Assembly: GCA_046350055.1 (NCBI GenBank)
Contig: JAXMBC010000001.1
Coordinates: forward strand, 5,518,001-5,582,000
Source of the DNA: JAEUIE01 sp046350055
GTDB lineage: Bacteria; Planctomycetota; Planctomycetia; Gemmatales; HRBIN36
Length of the DNA stretch: 64,000 bases
Reading direction: 5' to 3'
The position numbers were made by a program, and so were the translations under genes. Positions 51,674 to 61,151 of the stretch are shown here, piece after piece. How positions within the stretch are numbered: position 1 is the stretch's first letter; each line of letters opens with the position of its first letter. The notes under the pieces are model-generated. The model saw only the letters and a list, made by a program, of their open reading frames with translations. It did no database searches and was not told where the DNA came from.

Positions 51674-52918
51674 CTAGTTCTTCACCGGTGTCGTTGAATT
51701 CCCTGTGGCGGGTAGTTCTGACGCAGTTTTGGTACTCAGCGGGGTTACTTCGTTCGGATCCTTCATGAACTGGACGCGTGCCCGCATCTCAGGCCGCAGA
51801 TCTTTCTCGTCGTCTGGCACGTCGATTTTCACACGTACCGTCACGCTCGCCTTGCTGCGGCTGGCCACTGGCATGATGCGTGCCACTTTGCCTGTGTACT
51901 TTTTGTCCTTGTAAGCTTCGGTGGAGATATTGCAAAGCTGTCCCTTTTTGATCTGGCGAATGTCGCGTTCGCTGATATCCACTTCCACTTCCAGGTTCTT
52001 GAGGTCAGCCATATCGCAGAGATTTGCTGACAAACCATTGGAAAATGCTTCAGGACGAACTGTGTTTCCGAGTTCTGTCTTCTTCTCGAGGATGACACCT
52101 TCGATAGGCGCGATCACATTGCAGTTGTCCAGCCTCCAGCGGGCTTTGGCCATTTCGGCACAGGCCTGGTCGTACTCTGCCTTGGCCGCTGCCTTGCGTT
52201 CGTCACGTACACCCTTTTGCATCATGGAATTCATTGCCCGTTGCTGCTCCAGCTTCTGCACCGCAATCAGCACCCGGCTTTGAGCTTTGTCTAATTCATC
52301 GCGAGTGATAGCTGAACCCGAGGCCTGCAGCTTGGCTAGTTCATCTTTAGCCTGCTTGAGTGTTTCCGAAGCCTCTTTCTCTGCTGCTTCAGCCTGCATC
52401 TTCTCTTCTTCCCGACTGCCCTTCTTTGCTTCGTTCCATTTGGCTTCCGCCAGCATGGTGATCGCCTGTGCCCGACGGAATTCAAAGTCATACTCTTCTG
52501 TTTCCAGTTCAGCCAGCACAGCCCCCTTCTTCACATATTGCCCTTCTTCGATGTAGAGCTTTTTCACCTGGCCACCGACCTTCGGGCTGACCTGTACTTT
52601 CTGGAATGGGACAATGTAGCCGCCGGCTTCCAGTGCTACGTCCTTGTTCACTTTCTCCTTCTCAGACTGTGGCTTGGGCGCGGTGGCCGAGGACTGTGGT
52701 GCCGTCGAAGAGCTGAACGTTTCTCGGAGCGTTGCTCCATATTTCAGCCACATCCAGGCACCACCCCCGACAAAGATGCCAAGAATGATGAGCCAAAAGA
52801 GCTTGCCGCCCCGTCGTGGCGGAACACGCACATCTTTGTTCAAACGCAGCGATTGAACCCTCTCTTGCAGGGTGGCTGTCGTGCTGTGTGTATCTACCGG
52901 GGTTTCCGACACGCTCAT
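51674..52918 (-). CDS. HlyD/MacA-type membrane-fusion protein
   Basis: This 414-residue protein has one N-terminal membrane helix (about residues 40-60), a lipoyl-like domain (EAGGYIVPFQKVQVSPKVGG), a long Glu/Lys/Ala/Gln-rich helical hairpin (about residues 150-250), and a beta-barrel with PIEGVILEKKTELGNTV. This is the periplasmic adaptor of tripartite exporters. It is the first gene of the operon. No outer-membrane TolC-like gene is near. Confidence 0.93.
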   Translation of the reverse strand: MSVSETPVDTHSTTATLQERVQSLRLNKDVRVPPRRGGKLFWLIILGIFVGGGAWMWLKYGATLRETFSSSTAPQSSATAPKPQSEKEKVNKDVALEAGGYIVPFQKVQVSPKVGGQVKKLYIEEGQYVKKGAVLAELETEEYDFEFRRAQAITMLAEAKWNEAKKGSREEEKMQAEAAEKEASETLKQAKDELAKLQASGSAITRDELDKAQSRVLIAVQKLEQQRAMNSMMQKGVRDERKAAAKAEYDQACAEMAKARWRLDNCNVIAPIEGVILEKKTELGNTVRPEAFSNGLSANLCDMADLKNLEVEVDISERDIRQIKKGQLCNISTEAYKDKKYTGKVARIMPVASRSKASVTVRVKIDVPDDEKDLRPEMRARVQFMKDPNEVTPLSTKTASELPATGNSTTPVKN

Positions 52919-53104
52919 GCGATTAATCCCGTGACGACCGACTGTTTCGCTTACACCATATCTTATGACAAGTTTTCTGCCTAGATGATGTGAGTGTAAG
53001 TTGTGTTACTGGGTATTCGTGAAGTTGCCCTTGAGATTGCTCCAGTCTCTCACACCTTCCGTTGATCCCATATCATACTCTTTATTCCTCACTTACGATT
53101 CACT

Positions 53105-54559
53105 ATGCCTAAAACTCCACCCGTGAAGGGTACGCTGGCCTTCGTCACTCTCGGCTGTGCCAAAAATCTGGTCGATTCCGAACGCATGCTCGGCCACCTG
53201 GCTGTTGATGGCTATGCCATCGTCCCCGAAGCCGACGGCGCTGATGTTGTTGTCATCAATACTTGTGGCTTTATTGAAGCAGCCCGCCAGGAATCCCTGG
53301 GTGTCATTCACGAGATGATAGATCTGAAAGAAAAGGGGAGACTCAAGGCTGTCGTGGTGGCAGGCTGCCTGGCTGAACGTAAAAAGGACACCCTGCTTCA
53401 GGAAGTACCTGGTATCGATCATCTGGTCGGTGTCTTCGGCCGCGAGCAGATCACTGAGGTTTGTGACAAAGTTCTTCAAGTTCCGCATACCCTACTGGAC
53501 AAAAAATCCGGGGTAGACGGGGAACGTCCTGCAAAGAAGCCGCTACGCAAGTTCAATCTGCAACTCGCCAGGCCCAAACCTGATCTCCTGGCTGAGCAAC
53601 GCAGCCTGTTCAAGCCAGCCCCAGTTCGTGCCCTGCCCGACGATGCCCGACTCCGTATCACCCCTCGCCACTTCGCATACCTCAAGATCAGTGAGGGCTG
53701 CGACCGACTTTGCACCTTCTGTGCCATCCCCGGCATGCGTGGCAAGCATGCCACCAAGCCCATCGAACAAGTCGTCCTCGAAGCCAGAGAGCTTGCAGCC
53801 GATGGCGTTCGTGAGCTCAATATCGTTGCACAGGACTCCACGTACTACGGCATGGATCTCTATGGCAAACCCCGCCTGGATGACCTCCTCACTGAACTCA
53901 ACAAGGTCGACGGCATTGACTGGATTCGCGTTCTCTACGTCTACCCCATGTACCTGACCGATTCACTCTTGAAGGTGCTCAGTTCCTCCGAAAAGATCGT
54001 CCCCTACATTGATATGCCACTGCAGCACATTAATGACACCATGCTCAAACGCATGAGCCGCCGCGTGACGAAGAAGCAGACGGTGGAACTGGTCAATAAC
54101 CTGCGTGATGCCATCCCCGACCTCGTCCTGCGCACCACTTTCATCGTTGGCTTCCCCGGTGAAACTGAAGACCAGTTCGCCGAACTGTGCGACTTCGCCA
54201 AAGAGATGCACTTCGAACGTGCTGGTGTTTTCACCTACTCTTTTGAGCCTAGTACCCCAGCCACCAAACTGCCCGGGCATCTGGATGAGGAGATCAAGAA
54301 CGAACGCCGCGATCGTCTGATGAAGACCCAGCAGAAGGTTGCCTTCCAATGGAGCAGGAAGCAGGTCGGCAAAACTCTCGATGTTCTCATTGATAGTCCT
54401 GACCCGGAACTCCCCGGCTGGTGGCTCGGTCGCAGCTATGCCGATGCCCCTGACATCGACCCCATAGTAAAAGTAAAATCGAAGAAGATTGCCCCCGGCG
54501 ATCTGGTTCCTGTCAAGATTACTGCATCCGAAGGGTATGATCTGCTCGGAAAACTGTAG
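53105..54559 (+). CDS. rimO: Ribosomal protein S12 methylthiotransferase
   Basis: RimO adds a methylthio group to an Asp of ribosomal protein S12. The 484-residue protein has the N-terminal UPF0004 domain with TLGCAKNLVDSERMLG, INTCGFIEAARQESL and VAGCLAERK (three cluster Cys), the radical SAM CDRLCTFCAIP, and a C-terminal TRAM domain. A 60-residue basic linker between the two first domains (about residues 140-180) is somewhat longer than usual. It is divergent from the exporter operon and heads a three-gene plus-strand run. Confidence 0.95.
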   Translation: MPKTPPVKGTLAFVTLGCAKNLVDSERMLGHLAVDGYAIVPEADGADVVVINTCGFIEAARQESLGVIHEMIDLKEKGRLKAVVVAGCLAERKKDTLLQEVPGIDHLVGVFGREQITEVCDKVLQVPHTLLDKKSGVDGERPAKKPLRKFNLQLARPKPDLLAEQRSLFKPAPVRALPDDARLRITPRHFAYLKISEGCDRLCTFCAIPGMRGKHATKPIEQVVLEARELAADGVRELNIVAQDSTYYGMDLYGKPRLDDLLTELNKVDGIDWIRVLYVYPMYLTDSLLKVLSSSEKIVPYIDMPLQHINDTMLKRMSRRVTKKQTVELVNNLRDAIPDLVLRTTFIVGFPGETEDQFAELCDFAKEMHFERAGVFTYSFEPSTPATKLPGHLDEEIKNERRDRLMKTQQKVAFQWSRKQVGKTLDVLIDSPDPELPGWWLGRSYADAPDIDPIVKVKSKKIAPGDLVPVKITASEGYDLLGKL

Positions 54560-54582
54560 TCCACAACCACCCGTGGTTTCCC

Positions 54583-56139
54583 ATGGCTATTCTCCGTCGC
54601 TTCTGGATTCCTGTTTCGCTCATTACCCTTGGCATTATCGTCCAGGTCCTGAACTGGACGACCGATCTCACAAACGAAACCCTGATCCCGCAGTTCGGTA
54701 ACTCGGCCCGGGCCGTCATGGGTCGCAATGTCGCTCTCCTCATCGCCGGCCTATTGCTCATCTGGCTGCTCTTCACCAAACAGGTGATGCGGAATGTCAA
54801 ATATGCCATCTTTGGTATCGTAATCGCCATTGTGGGCTTCTTCGCAGTCAGCATCCGTGAGATCGAGAACACTGGCAACAATGAGTATGTCTTCCACTTC
54901 CGCTGGGAACCGACGCGTGAAGAGCGGCTTGCTCAATTTGTGCAGTCAGCAAAGCCTGTCGCTCTCACCGGCACCCTGAACCCCAATGCCCCTCGCCACA
55001 CCGATTTCCTCGGTCCCAAACGTGATGGCGTCGTGCCCGGCCCCAAGCTGAGTGTGCAAAAGCCCAAAGAACTGTGGCGTCGCCCTGTCGGCGGTGGCTA
55101 TGCCAGTTGTGTGATGGCCGGTGGTCTGGCTGTTACCATCGAGCAACGAGGCGAGGAGGAGATGATAGTCGCCTTCGATCTTGCCACAGGCCATGAAGTC
55201 TGGACACGTGGCTACCCCGGCCACTTCAAGGAAAGTCTCGGCGGCAACGGGCCTCGCGCCTGTCCTACCATTGCTGACAGTGAAGTCTTTGCCCTGGGCG
55301 CCAGTGGCCTCCTCGTCTCGCTCGACCTGGCCACGGGCAAAGAGAAATGGAAGACCAACATTCTGCAGGATGCGAATGCCACCAACATTACCTGGGGCAT
55401 GTGTGGCGCGCCACTGGTCACCGCTGATAAGGTCATCGTCAATCCTGGCGGCAAATCCAGCCATGGCGTTGTCGCCTATGATCGCACTACTGGCAAGATT
55501 CTGTGGCACGCAGGAAATCATGGTGCTGCGTATGCCACTCCCGTGCTCGCCACATTGCACGGCCTGGAACAAGTGGTCATCTTCGATTCCAATGGCGCTG
55601 CTGGCCATCACCTGAGCGACGGCAAAGAACTCTGGCGACACAGCTTCCCCACCTTCAACGGCATCAATGTCGCTCAACCTCTCATTCTCCCTGACAACCG
55701 GGTCTTTCTCTCCGCAGGTTACGATGCGGGCAGCATGCTGATCGACGTCAGGAAGACAGGGGAAACCTGGAGCACCGCCCAGGTCTGGCTCAGCAAGCGG
55801 CTCAAGTGCAAGATGAGTTCTGCCATTTACTATGACGGCTATCTCTACGGCCTCGATGATGGCATCTTCACCTGCATTAACGTCAAGAATGGCGAACGCC
55901 AATGGAAAGCAGGCCGCTATGGCCACGGGCAACTGCTGCTCCGCAACGATGTTCTCGTCATCATGGCCGAGACCGGAGACCTGGTATTCGTCGCTGCTGA
56001 TCACAAGGCCCATCGCGAACTCGCCAAGTGGCCCATGCTCCCCGGTGGAAAGACATGGAACGCCCCGGCACTGGCTGGTAATCTACTATTGCTCCGCAAT
56101 CATTTTGAAGCGGTGCTCCTGGAATTGCCCACGGAATGA
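54583..56139 (+). CDS. Membrane-anchored PQQ-like beta-propeller protein
   Basis: This 518-residue protein has three N-terminal membrane helices (about residues 8-25, 50-65, 72-92) followed by a seven- or eight-blade PQQ-type propeller of about 400 residues with repeated blades such as VAFDLATGHEVWTRGYPG and SLDLATGKEKWKT. Propellers of this type are often outside the cytoplasm; quinone binding is not implied. It follows rimO by 24 bases, and its stop overlaps the next membrane protein start as ATGA, so both should be made together. Confidence 0.85.
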   Translation: MAILRRFWIPVSLITLGIIVQVLNWTTDLTNETLIPQFGNSARAVMGRNVALLIAGLLLIWLLFTKQVMRNVKYAIFGIVIAIVGFFAVSIREIENTGNNEYVFHFRWEPTREERLAQFVQSAKPVALTGTLNPNAPRHTDFLGPKRDGVVPGPKLSVQKPKELWRRPVGGGYASCVMAGGLAVTIEQRGEEEMIVAFDLATGHEVWTRGYPGHFKESLGGNGPRACPTIADSEVFALGASGLLVSLDLATGKEKWKTNILQDANATNITWGMCGAPLVTADKVIVNPGGKSSHGVVAYDRTTGKILWHAGNHGAAYATPVLATLHGLEQVVIFDSNGAAGHHLSDGKELWRHSFPTFNGINVAQPLILPDNRVFLSAGYDAGSMLIDVRKTGETWSTAQVWLSKRLKCKMSSAIYYDGYLYGLDDGIFTCINVKNGERQWKAGRYGHGQLLLRNDVLVIMAETGDLVFVAADHKAHRELAKWPMLPGGKTWNAPALAGNLLLLRNHFEAVLLELPTE

Positions 56140-57188
56140 AGCTGACCACGCAACAGATTGACTGGCTCAATATCGCCCTCATGTTCATTGCCGCTGCAGC
56201 AGCCTATGCGCTGCCATTTGAGCTGTTTCTCTTCTCGTATGCAGTTCTCGGCCCGCTTCATTATCTAACTGAAATCTCCTGGCTGCATGAACGACGCTAT
56301 TTCACCACAGGCACCCGCGATGCCCTCGTGCTGCTACTCCTCGGCATCGTGCTCTTTGCTGTCTCCTTCATCGTTCCAGTGTTATCACCGTTGCCAGAGC
56401 GGCCATCTGCGCAGGTGATTCAGCAATTCAAAGACCAGCAGGCGCAAACCGGAGCGACGATTATTTATCTTGCCTTCATGGCTGCCCTGGCCATGACCGC
56501 CTTCAGGAAGCTGGGCAACAAAGTACTGTTCATGCTGCTCTCAGGAGTGTTTCTGATGGCGCTGATGAAAGTGCAAGCCTGGGTGTTGCTCTTCGCTGTC
56601 TTTCTTCCCACGCTCATTCATGTCTTTGTTTTCACTTCAGCATTTATGCTGCTGGGAGCACTCAAGAGCCGTAGCCTCCCAGGACTGCTGGCGTTCACCC
56701 TGCTTCTGGTGATTGGTGGCTTCCTGCTTTTCTACCGGCCCGTGGAAACGACAATTGTGAGCGACCAGGTCCGCAACCACTACCAGCTGTTCATGGAACT
56801 CAACCGATTCCTCGCACGTCTCTTTGGCCAGAACTGGTTTGAACCTGATCAGGTTTACTACACCAGTCTGGGGATCGCTCTCATGCGATTTATCGCCTTC
56901 GCCTACACCTACCACTATCTCAACTGGTTCTCCAAGACCTCGGTCATCAAGTGGCACCAGGTGAACGTAACTCGCCTCGCTGTCATCTTCGTCCTCTGGC
57001 TTATCGCTGTCGCCCTTTACTGGTGGAACTATCGTTACGGTTTCGTTGCTCTCTATACTCTCAGCTTCCTCCACGTCTTCCTCGAATTCCCGCTCAACTG
57101 GCGCAGCTTCGTCGAACTGGGCAGAGAAGCCAGTAGCATCTCGCGCCATGGTTGGGTGAAGGCACAAGTAGCCAGTTCAATTGCCTGA
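56136..57188 (+). CDS. Polytopic membrane protein with conserved-looking His/Trp motifs
   Basis: This 350-residue protein has about nine membrane helices. Three loops carry aromatic and His residues: GPLHYLTEISWLHERRYF, YTYHYLNWFSKTSVIKWH, and FLHVFLEFPLNW. Clusters of His in membrane helices recall metal sites such as in Brp/Blh carotene cleavage enzymes, but the family motifs are not met well enough to name it. Translation is coupled to the PQQ-propeller protein, so the pair may form a complex. Confidence 0.65.
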   Translation: MKLTTQQIDWLNIALMFIAAAAAYALPFELFLFSYAVLGPLHYLTEISWLHERRYFTTGTRDALVLLLLGIVLFAVSFIVPVLSPLPERPSAQVIQQFKDQQAQTGATIIYLAFMAALAMTAFRKLGNKVLFMLLSGVFLMALMKVQAWVLLFAVFLPTLIHVFVFTSAFMLLGALKSRSLPGLLAFTLLLVIGGFLLFYRPVETTIVSDQVRNHYQLFMELNRFLARLFGQNWFEPDQVYYTSLGIALMRFIAFAYTYHYLNWFSKTSVIKWHQVNVTRLAVIFVLWLIAVALYWWNYRYGFVALYTLSFLHVFLEFPLNWRSFVELGREASSISRHGWVKAQVASSIA

Positions 57189-57381
57189 CCTGTCACATTG
57201 CCATAACTGCCGCAAGAAATCATCACTATGTGAACTTCACAAAGAAGTGCCAATCTCCAGTGGACAGTCAGTCACAGTGCGTTTCTGCCCGTGATCCTGT
57301 GCGTCGGACTGTTACTCTCTGACCAAAGTCATTGCAAAAGGGGACTGGCAGTATTGGACTACCGCGGAAGTAAAAGGCATT

Positions 57382-58383
57382 TCATTTGGTGCTAACAATC
57401 AGTGCAAACGTCATCCCCACGAGCAACAGGGCTAGGATAATTTTCAGCACCAGGAGTTGCGTATTTACGTTCATACTACTTGGTTCTGGCTTATCCTCTG
57501 AATGAATTCCCCACGCCCGATCCTCCAAGAGGTTATGCTGCGGCAGATCGTCGGGTGACATCTGCACTAGACATGGAGGCTCAGTGTACTGTTGCTGATC
57601 GTGAGCAATGATAGAGGCAACGAAGGGGTCTTGCGGCGGTATCACGATACCATCCCTCGCATGTCCCAAGTGATCGTGCCAGCGTGTTACCAATTGATGG
57701 AGCCTGTCTTCTTTATGCAGATTCAGCCATTCCGCTTCTTGCAAGCCTGATTCCGCGCTTGATGATTCCGGCTGGAGACGAAGCGACTGTTGAAAATATG
57801 CATGGGCGCTGTCAGTGTTCAATTCCTTCATCCGAATCCAGCCCAGGTATTCATGGCACCTCGCATTTTCCGGATCGCGAGCGAGTACGTACTGAAACAG
57901 TGCTTCCGCCTCAACTAGTTTGTCCCTTTGGAACTTGATGATGCCGTATTGCAGGAGTGAGGGCACATGTTCCGGATCAAGAGTCAGCGATTGGAGTACG
58001 CACCAGCAGGCGGAGTCATACTGCTGGGTTTGACTGTAGCATCGCCCCAGCATTCTGAAATACTCATCATCAGTGGGATTGAGTCGAACCGCTTCGATTA
58101 GGGCCGTAATAGCTTCATGCACATCGTCATGATTAATTCTGACGGTGGCCAGTATGTAGTGATACCACGCGTGTACCGGGTTCAGGGAAATCGCATCCCA
58201 CGCCAGCTTCTTTGCCTCTTCCCCTCGCCCCAGCGAGGAAACCGCCAGAGCCAACATAGCCAGTGCATCGGCATGCTGGCTATCGTCCTGCAGCACCTTG
58301 CCCAACTGCTCCTCAGCCAATGCATATCGCTTCAGTTGAATCAGTAACCAGATGGATTCCAGTGAACGATGCACGTAGTACAT
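57382..58383 (-). CDS. TPR protein with C-terminal membrane anchor
   Basis: This 333-residue protein has about seven tetratricopeptide repeats in the first 220 residues (for example AEEQLGKVLQDDSQHADALA and VEAEALFQYVLARDPENARC), an acidic variable region, and a final hydrophobic segment (TQLLVLKIILALLLVGMTFA) that serves as a tail anchor. It stands alone, convergent with the membrane-protein gene. It is probably a protein-interaction scaffold on the cytoplasmic face. Confidence 0.78.
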   Translation of the reverse strand: MYYVHRSLESIWLLIQLKRYALAEEQLGKVLQDDSQHADALAMLALAVSSLGRGEEAKKLAWDAISLNPVHAWYHYILATVRINHDDVHEAITALIEAVRLNPTDDEYFRMLGRCYSQTQQYDSACWCVLQSLTLDPEHVPSLLQYGIIKFQRDKLVEAEALFQYVLARDPENARCHEYLGWIRMKELNTDSAHAYFQQSLRLQPESSSAESGLQEAEWLNLHKEDRLHQLVTRWHDHLGHARDGIVIPPQDPFVASIIAHDQQQYTEPPCLVQMSPDDLPQHNLLEDRAWGIHSEDKPEPSSMNVNTQLLVLKIILALLLVGMTFALIVSTK

Positions 58384-58532
58384 CCGAAATTATAAGGAGT
58401 AATGAAGATACCCCAATTCCAAGAGCGGTTCAATGTTTACTCCTGGTTACTCAACTTCCTATCGAACGCCACACATGACACACTGCGAGGCGTGGGGCTA
58501 CCGCTATTCACTTCCTGAATCACCGCCCGTAA

Positions 58533-58661
58533 CTATGGTAGTAGCGCGATGCCGAGATGCAGCGCTAACTCGTCGAGTTGTGCGTCGGTCACCGGTTGAC
58601 GGTAGATGATGGTTGGTGCATGGTTCAGGAATTCCCCTTGCCTCCATCTGCTTTCTACTGG
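58533..58661 (-). pseudogene. Possible 3' remnant of a lost gene
   Basis: A short open stretch without a start ends in NHAPTIIYRQPVTDAQLDEL followed by ALHLGIALLP and a TAG. The composition looks like a real protein C-terminus. It lies in a different frame just after the membrane protein gene. Only the end remains, so no family is assigned. Confidence 0.3.
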
Positions 58662-59083
58662 CTACTGGTTCCTTTATTCTGGCTTCTGACTTGCCACATC
58701 GCTTCCGGGGCAAGTAGCAGAATGACCATGCCGAACACCATGTAGCCACCCCGTTCGGGGTTGTACTCGTTGACAATGTGCTGCCAGTCGAAGCCCTGCA
58801 TCAGCCCAATTAACACTTCAAATACTGCTGTGAGTGCCATCCACCAGGCACCGATCAACAGCCGCTGCTTCATGCTCGTCGTTCGCATCCAGTGAATGCA
58901 CAGCCAGGTGACGCCCAGCACGATCAGCGAACCGACGAAAAACCCTACATCCTTCGCCTTCGCCTGCCCGACCAGCGGTTCCAGAAACGACGTGCGGAGA
59001 ATCGCCTGCGCCGTTTCACAGCACATGATAAATGCCCAGACCGCCAGGGCGCGACCGTCAAGCATGTCTACCTCATACAACAT
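58655..59083 (-). CDS. Small integral membrane protein
   Basis: This 142-residue protein has about four hydrophobic segments with short loops (ALAVWAFIMCCETAQAIL, GFFVGSLIVLGVTWLCIHW, LLIGAWWMALTAVFEVLIGL, MVFGMVILLLAPEAMW). The layout is not one I can name. A GTG 33 bases upstream could also be the start and would overlap the divergent MFS gene. It is head-to-head with the MFS transporter. Confidence 0.55.
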   Translation of the reverse strand: MLYEVDMLDGRALAVWAFIMCCETAQAILRTSFLEPLVGQAKAKDVGFFVGSLIVLGVTWLCIHWMRTTSMKQRLLIGAWWMALTAVFEVLIGLMQGFDWQHIVNEYNPERGGYMVFGMVILLLAPEAMWQVRSQNKGTSSQ

Positions 59084-59090
59084 CAGAACA

Positions 59091-60434
59091 ATGGAGAGCG
59101 AGCCAGCCACATCCACAGGGACGACATCTGCTGACAGCCGATTGTATCACAATCTGCGAATGGAGTGTCTGTTCAATGCACTCAATGGCATCTTCATGGG
59201 GGCGATTCTCAATGCCTCCCACGTCATCGCCCTCAAGTGCCTGCATGCAAACCAGTGGCACATCACCATTCTGACATGCGCCTTCCCTTGCGGTGCCTTC
59301 ATCGGCCCGCTCTGGGCCAAGCTCGGCGAACGGTGGGGTATGCAGAAGCTGGTCCTCCGCATGGCTATCTGGGCCAATATCCCACTCTTCCTGGTGCCCT
59401 TCATCGAATACATCCCCGGCAGCCTTGCAGCGGATGGGTTCACATTATTAATGGCTATCAGTCAGTTGGCGTATAGTGCCATGCGTATGGGACAGTCAAG
59501 CCTGTACCACGCCACCTATCCCCGCGAGGTGCGGGGCCGCGTGCTCGGCTGGCTCGTCTTCTGGAACTTCCTTACCATGGTGATTGCCATCGTCACCATC
59601 GGCTACCTGGTCGATGCTGAGTATGGCCAGAACCCGAACAATTACCGCTGGCTCTGTCCGCTGGCGGCACTTTTTGGCCTGGCCGCCTGTCTGGCCTACG
59701 CCCAGGTAAAGACCAATACTGTAGTTCGGGAAGAAGCCCAGGGCTTTGGCAGTTCCTACCAGGCTGCCCGGCGAGTGCTCAGCCAGGATCATGCCTATCG
59801 CCGCTTTCAGATTGGCTACTTCCTTTCAGGCTCAGCCTTCTTCCTCTCCATCCACCTCGTACTGGTGATGTGCAAACAGGACCTTGGCTTTTCGTCCGTT
59901 GAACTGGCCCTATGGCTGGCTGTGGTTCCGCAGGCGATGCTGGCGGTGACGTCACCGTTCTGGGGTCGACTGATGGACAAGCTGGGCATCGAAGCCTCAC
60001 GGCTTTTCATCGCCAGCACCATGACCATCTACCTGATGTGCTACCTGATTGGCATCGTGTGGAATATCCCTCTACTGATCATCATCGCCAGTATCCTGCG
60101 TGGCGTGGCTGAAGGGGGCGGACAAGTGACGTGGGCCTTGGCGTCGGTGCAGTTCGCCCCCCGAGCGGAAGAGGTGCCCATCTATAACGGCATCCACTTC
60201 TGGCTAAACGGTGTCCGCGGCCTCGTCATGCCCTGGCTTGGCACACAATTGTTTGTCTTTTATGGAGCCTATGCCCTGATTGCCGGCATTGGCACTTCAC
60301 TAGCAGCGATGGGAGTAGTGCTCTGGTCACTCAAGGACGATGCTGACAAGAAGCCGAGTAGTAAATCAGCGATTGAAACGATTGAAGAGACGGTGGATTC
60401 AACAACTGCAACGACAGCAATGGTGAATGAATAG
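59091..60434 (+). CDS. Major facilitator superfamily transporter
   Basis: This 447-residue protein has 12 predicted membrane helices with MFS-type loop patterns (GPLWAKLGERWGMQKLVLR between helices 2 and 3, TSPFWGRLMDKLGIEASRLF in the second half). An N-terminal ECLFNALNGIFMGAILNASH opening and central RRVLSQDHAYRRFQ loop separate the halves. The substrate is unknown. The N-terminus is uncertain; several upstream ATGs exist, but the frame there has no membrane segments. The C-terminal tail is Ser/Thr/Lys-rich. Its TAG stop abuts repeat copy C. Confidence 0.82.
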   Translation: MESEPATSTGTTSADSRLYHNLRMECLFNALNGIFMGAILNASHVIALKCLHANQWHITILTCAFPCGAFIGPLWAKLGERWGMQKLVLRMAIWANIPLFLVPFIEYIPGSLAADGFTLLMAISQLAYSAMRMGQSSLYHATYPREVRGRVLGWLVFWNFLTMVIAIVTIGYLVDAEYGQNPNNYRWLCPLAALFGLAACLAYAQVKTNTVVREEAQGFGSSYQAARRVLSQDHAYRRFQIGYFLSGSAFFLSIHLVLVMCKQDLGFSSVELALWLAVVPQAMLAVTSPFWGRLMDKLGIEASRLFIASTMTIYLMCYLIGIVWNIPLLIIIASILRGVAEGGGQVTWALASVQFAPRAEEVPIYNGIHFWLNGVRGLVMPWLGTQLFVFYGAYALIAGIGTSLAAMGVVLWSLKDDADKKPSSKSAIETIEETVDSTTATTAMVNE

Positions 60435-60524
60435 TAGACGCGGCATCCTGCCGCGTATGCAAGCACAAGTGCAGTTGCAACAATACCAGCCGCGGACTAC
60501 GCGGCGAGACGCCGCGTCTACTTT
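60433..60524. repeat. Palindromic repeat, copy C (between convergent genes)
   Basis: AGTAGACGCGGCATCCTGCC at the left and GGCGAGACGCCGCGTCTACT at the right form an inverted pair, with an ACCAGCCGCGGACTACGCGG motif between. The left arm starts at the MFS stop and the right arm ends at the four-helix gene stop. It matches copy A in arms and inner motif. Confidence 0.85.
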
Positions 60525-60952
60525 CAGTTACTCGACAACGGAGTCATGCGGTTGCCTACCTTCTTGGCAGCCTTGCGACAACTGACCATGATCGCCATCA
60601 GTTCATGCACTTCGGTGAGCAGACTCAGGAGTTGGGCTTTGGGTGTGTACCCCGCTTCGATCAGCAGATCAAGCCAGTAGGCTGCGATGTCGAGATCATA
60701 CAGCGCAGCATCGAGCCGTTTCATATATCCACGAATACGCCGGCAGCGGATGGCAGCCCGATAATATGCGCCCACTCGCGTCAGATGCCGAATCATCCTG
60801 CGACCGATGATGCGGGCCTCGTCACTGGCGGGCAGCATGCCATACACTTTCAGCCCATGCAACGAAGCCTGCTTGGTGCGACGCCGAAGATCGGGTTGTT
60901 CTAAACGCATGTGGACTTTCCCTTTCATCGGCAGACGATTCACATTGTCCAT
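60524..60952 (-). CDS. Four-helix-bundle (S23-like) protein
   Basis: This 142-residue, Arg-rich protein resembles the four-helix-bundle / 23S rRNA intervening-sequence protein family: KVYGMLPASDEARIIGRRMI, RVGAYYRAAIRCRR, AAYWLDLLIEAGYTPK and ELMAIMVSCRKAAKK align with the family helices. Members are small RNA- or protein-binding bundles of unclear role. It is more basic than usual in the second helix. It is convergent with the MFS gene across repeat copy C. No reverse transcriptase or rRNA lies near. Confidence 0.75.
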   Translation of the reverse strand: MDNVNRLPMKGKVHMRLEQPDLRRRTKQASLHGLKVYGMLPASDEARIIGRRMIRHLTRVGAYYRAAIRCRRIRGYMKRLDAALYDLDIAAYWLDLLIEAGYTPKAQLLSLLTEVHELMAIMVSCRKAAKKVGNRMTPLSSN

Positions 60953-61151
60953 GATTAAGACTCCTTGATATTACCATAAGTGAAAATGCAAGTCTTGAGC
61001 CATTTCGCGGTTTCCTGCCGTTTTGACATGAGAACTTGCTCATTCCCTATTCACACGCCTGAATCAGTGGCGTTTTCCACAAGACAGATTCCCCTTCCCC
61101 CCTTGTTCTCTATCTGCTATACCCTGCCTGCATTTGTCAGGAGAGCATGCA

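Noticed and set aside
54946..56013. Open frame opposite the PQQ-propeller gene
   Set aside because: It is antisense to a repeat-bladed protein; the pattern is a mirror of the blades.
60433..60952. Diversity-generating retroelement suggested by the four-helix-bundle protein
   Set aside because: No reverse transcriptase and no template/variable repeat pair are present.
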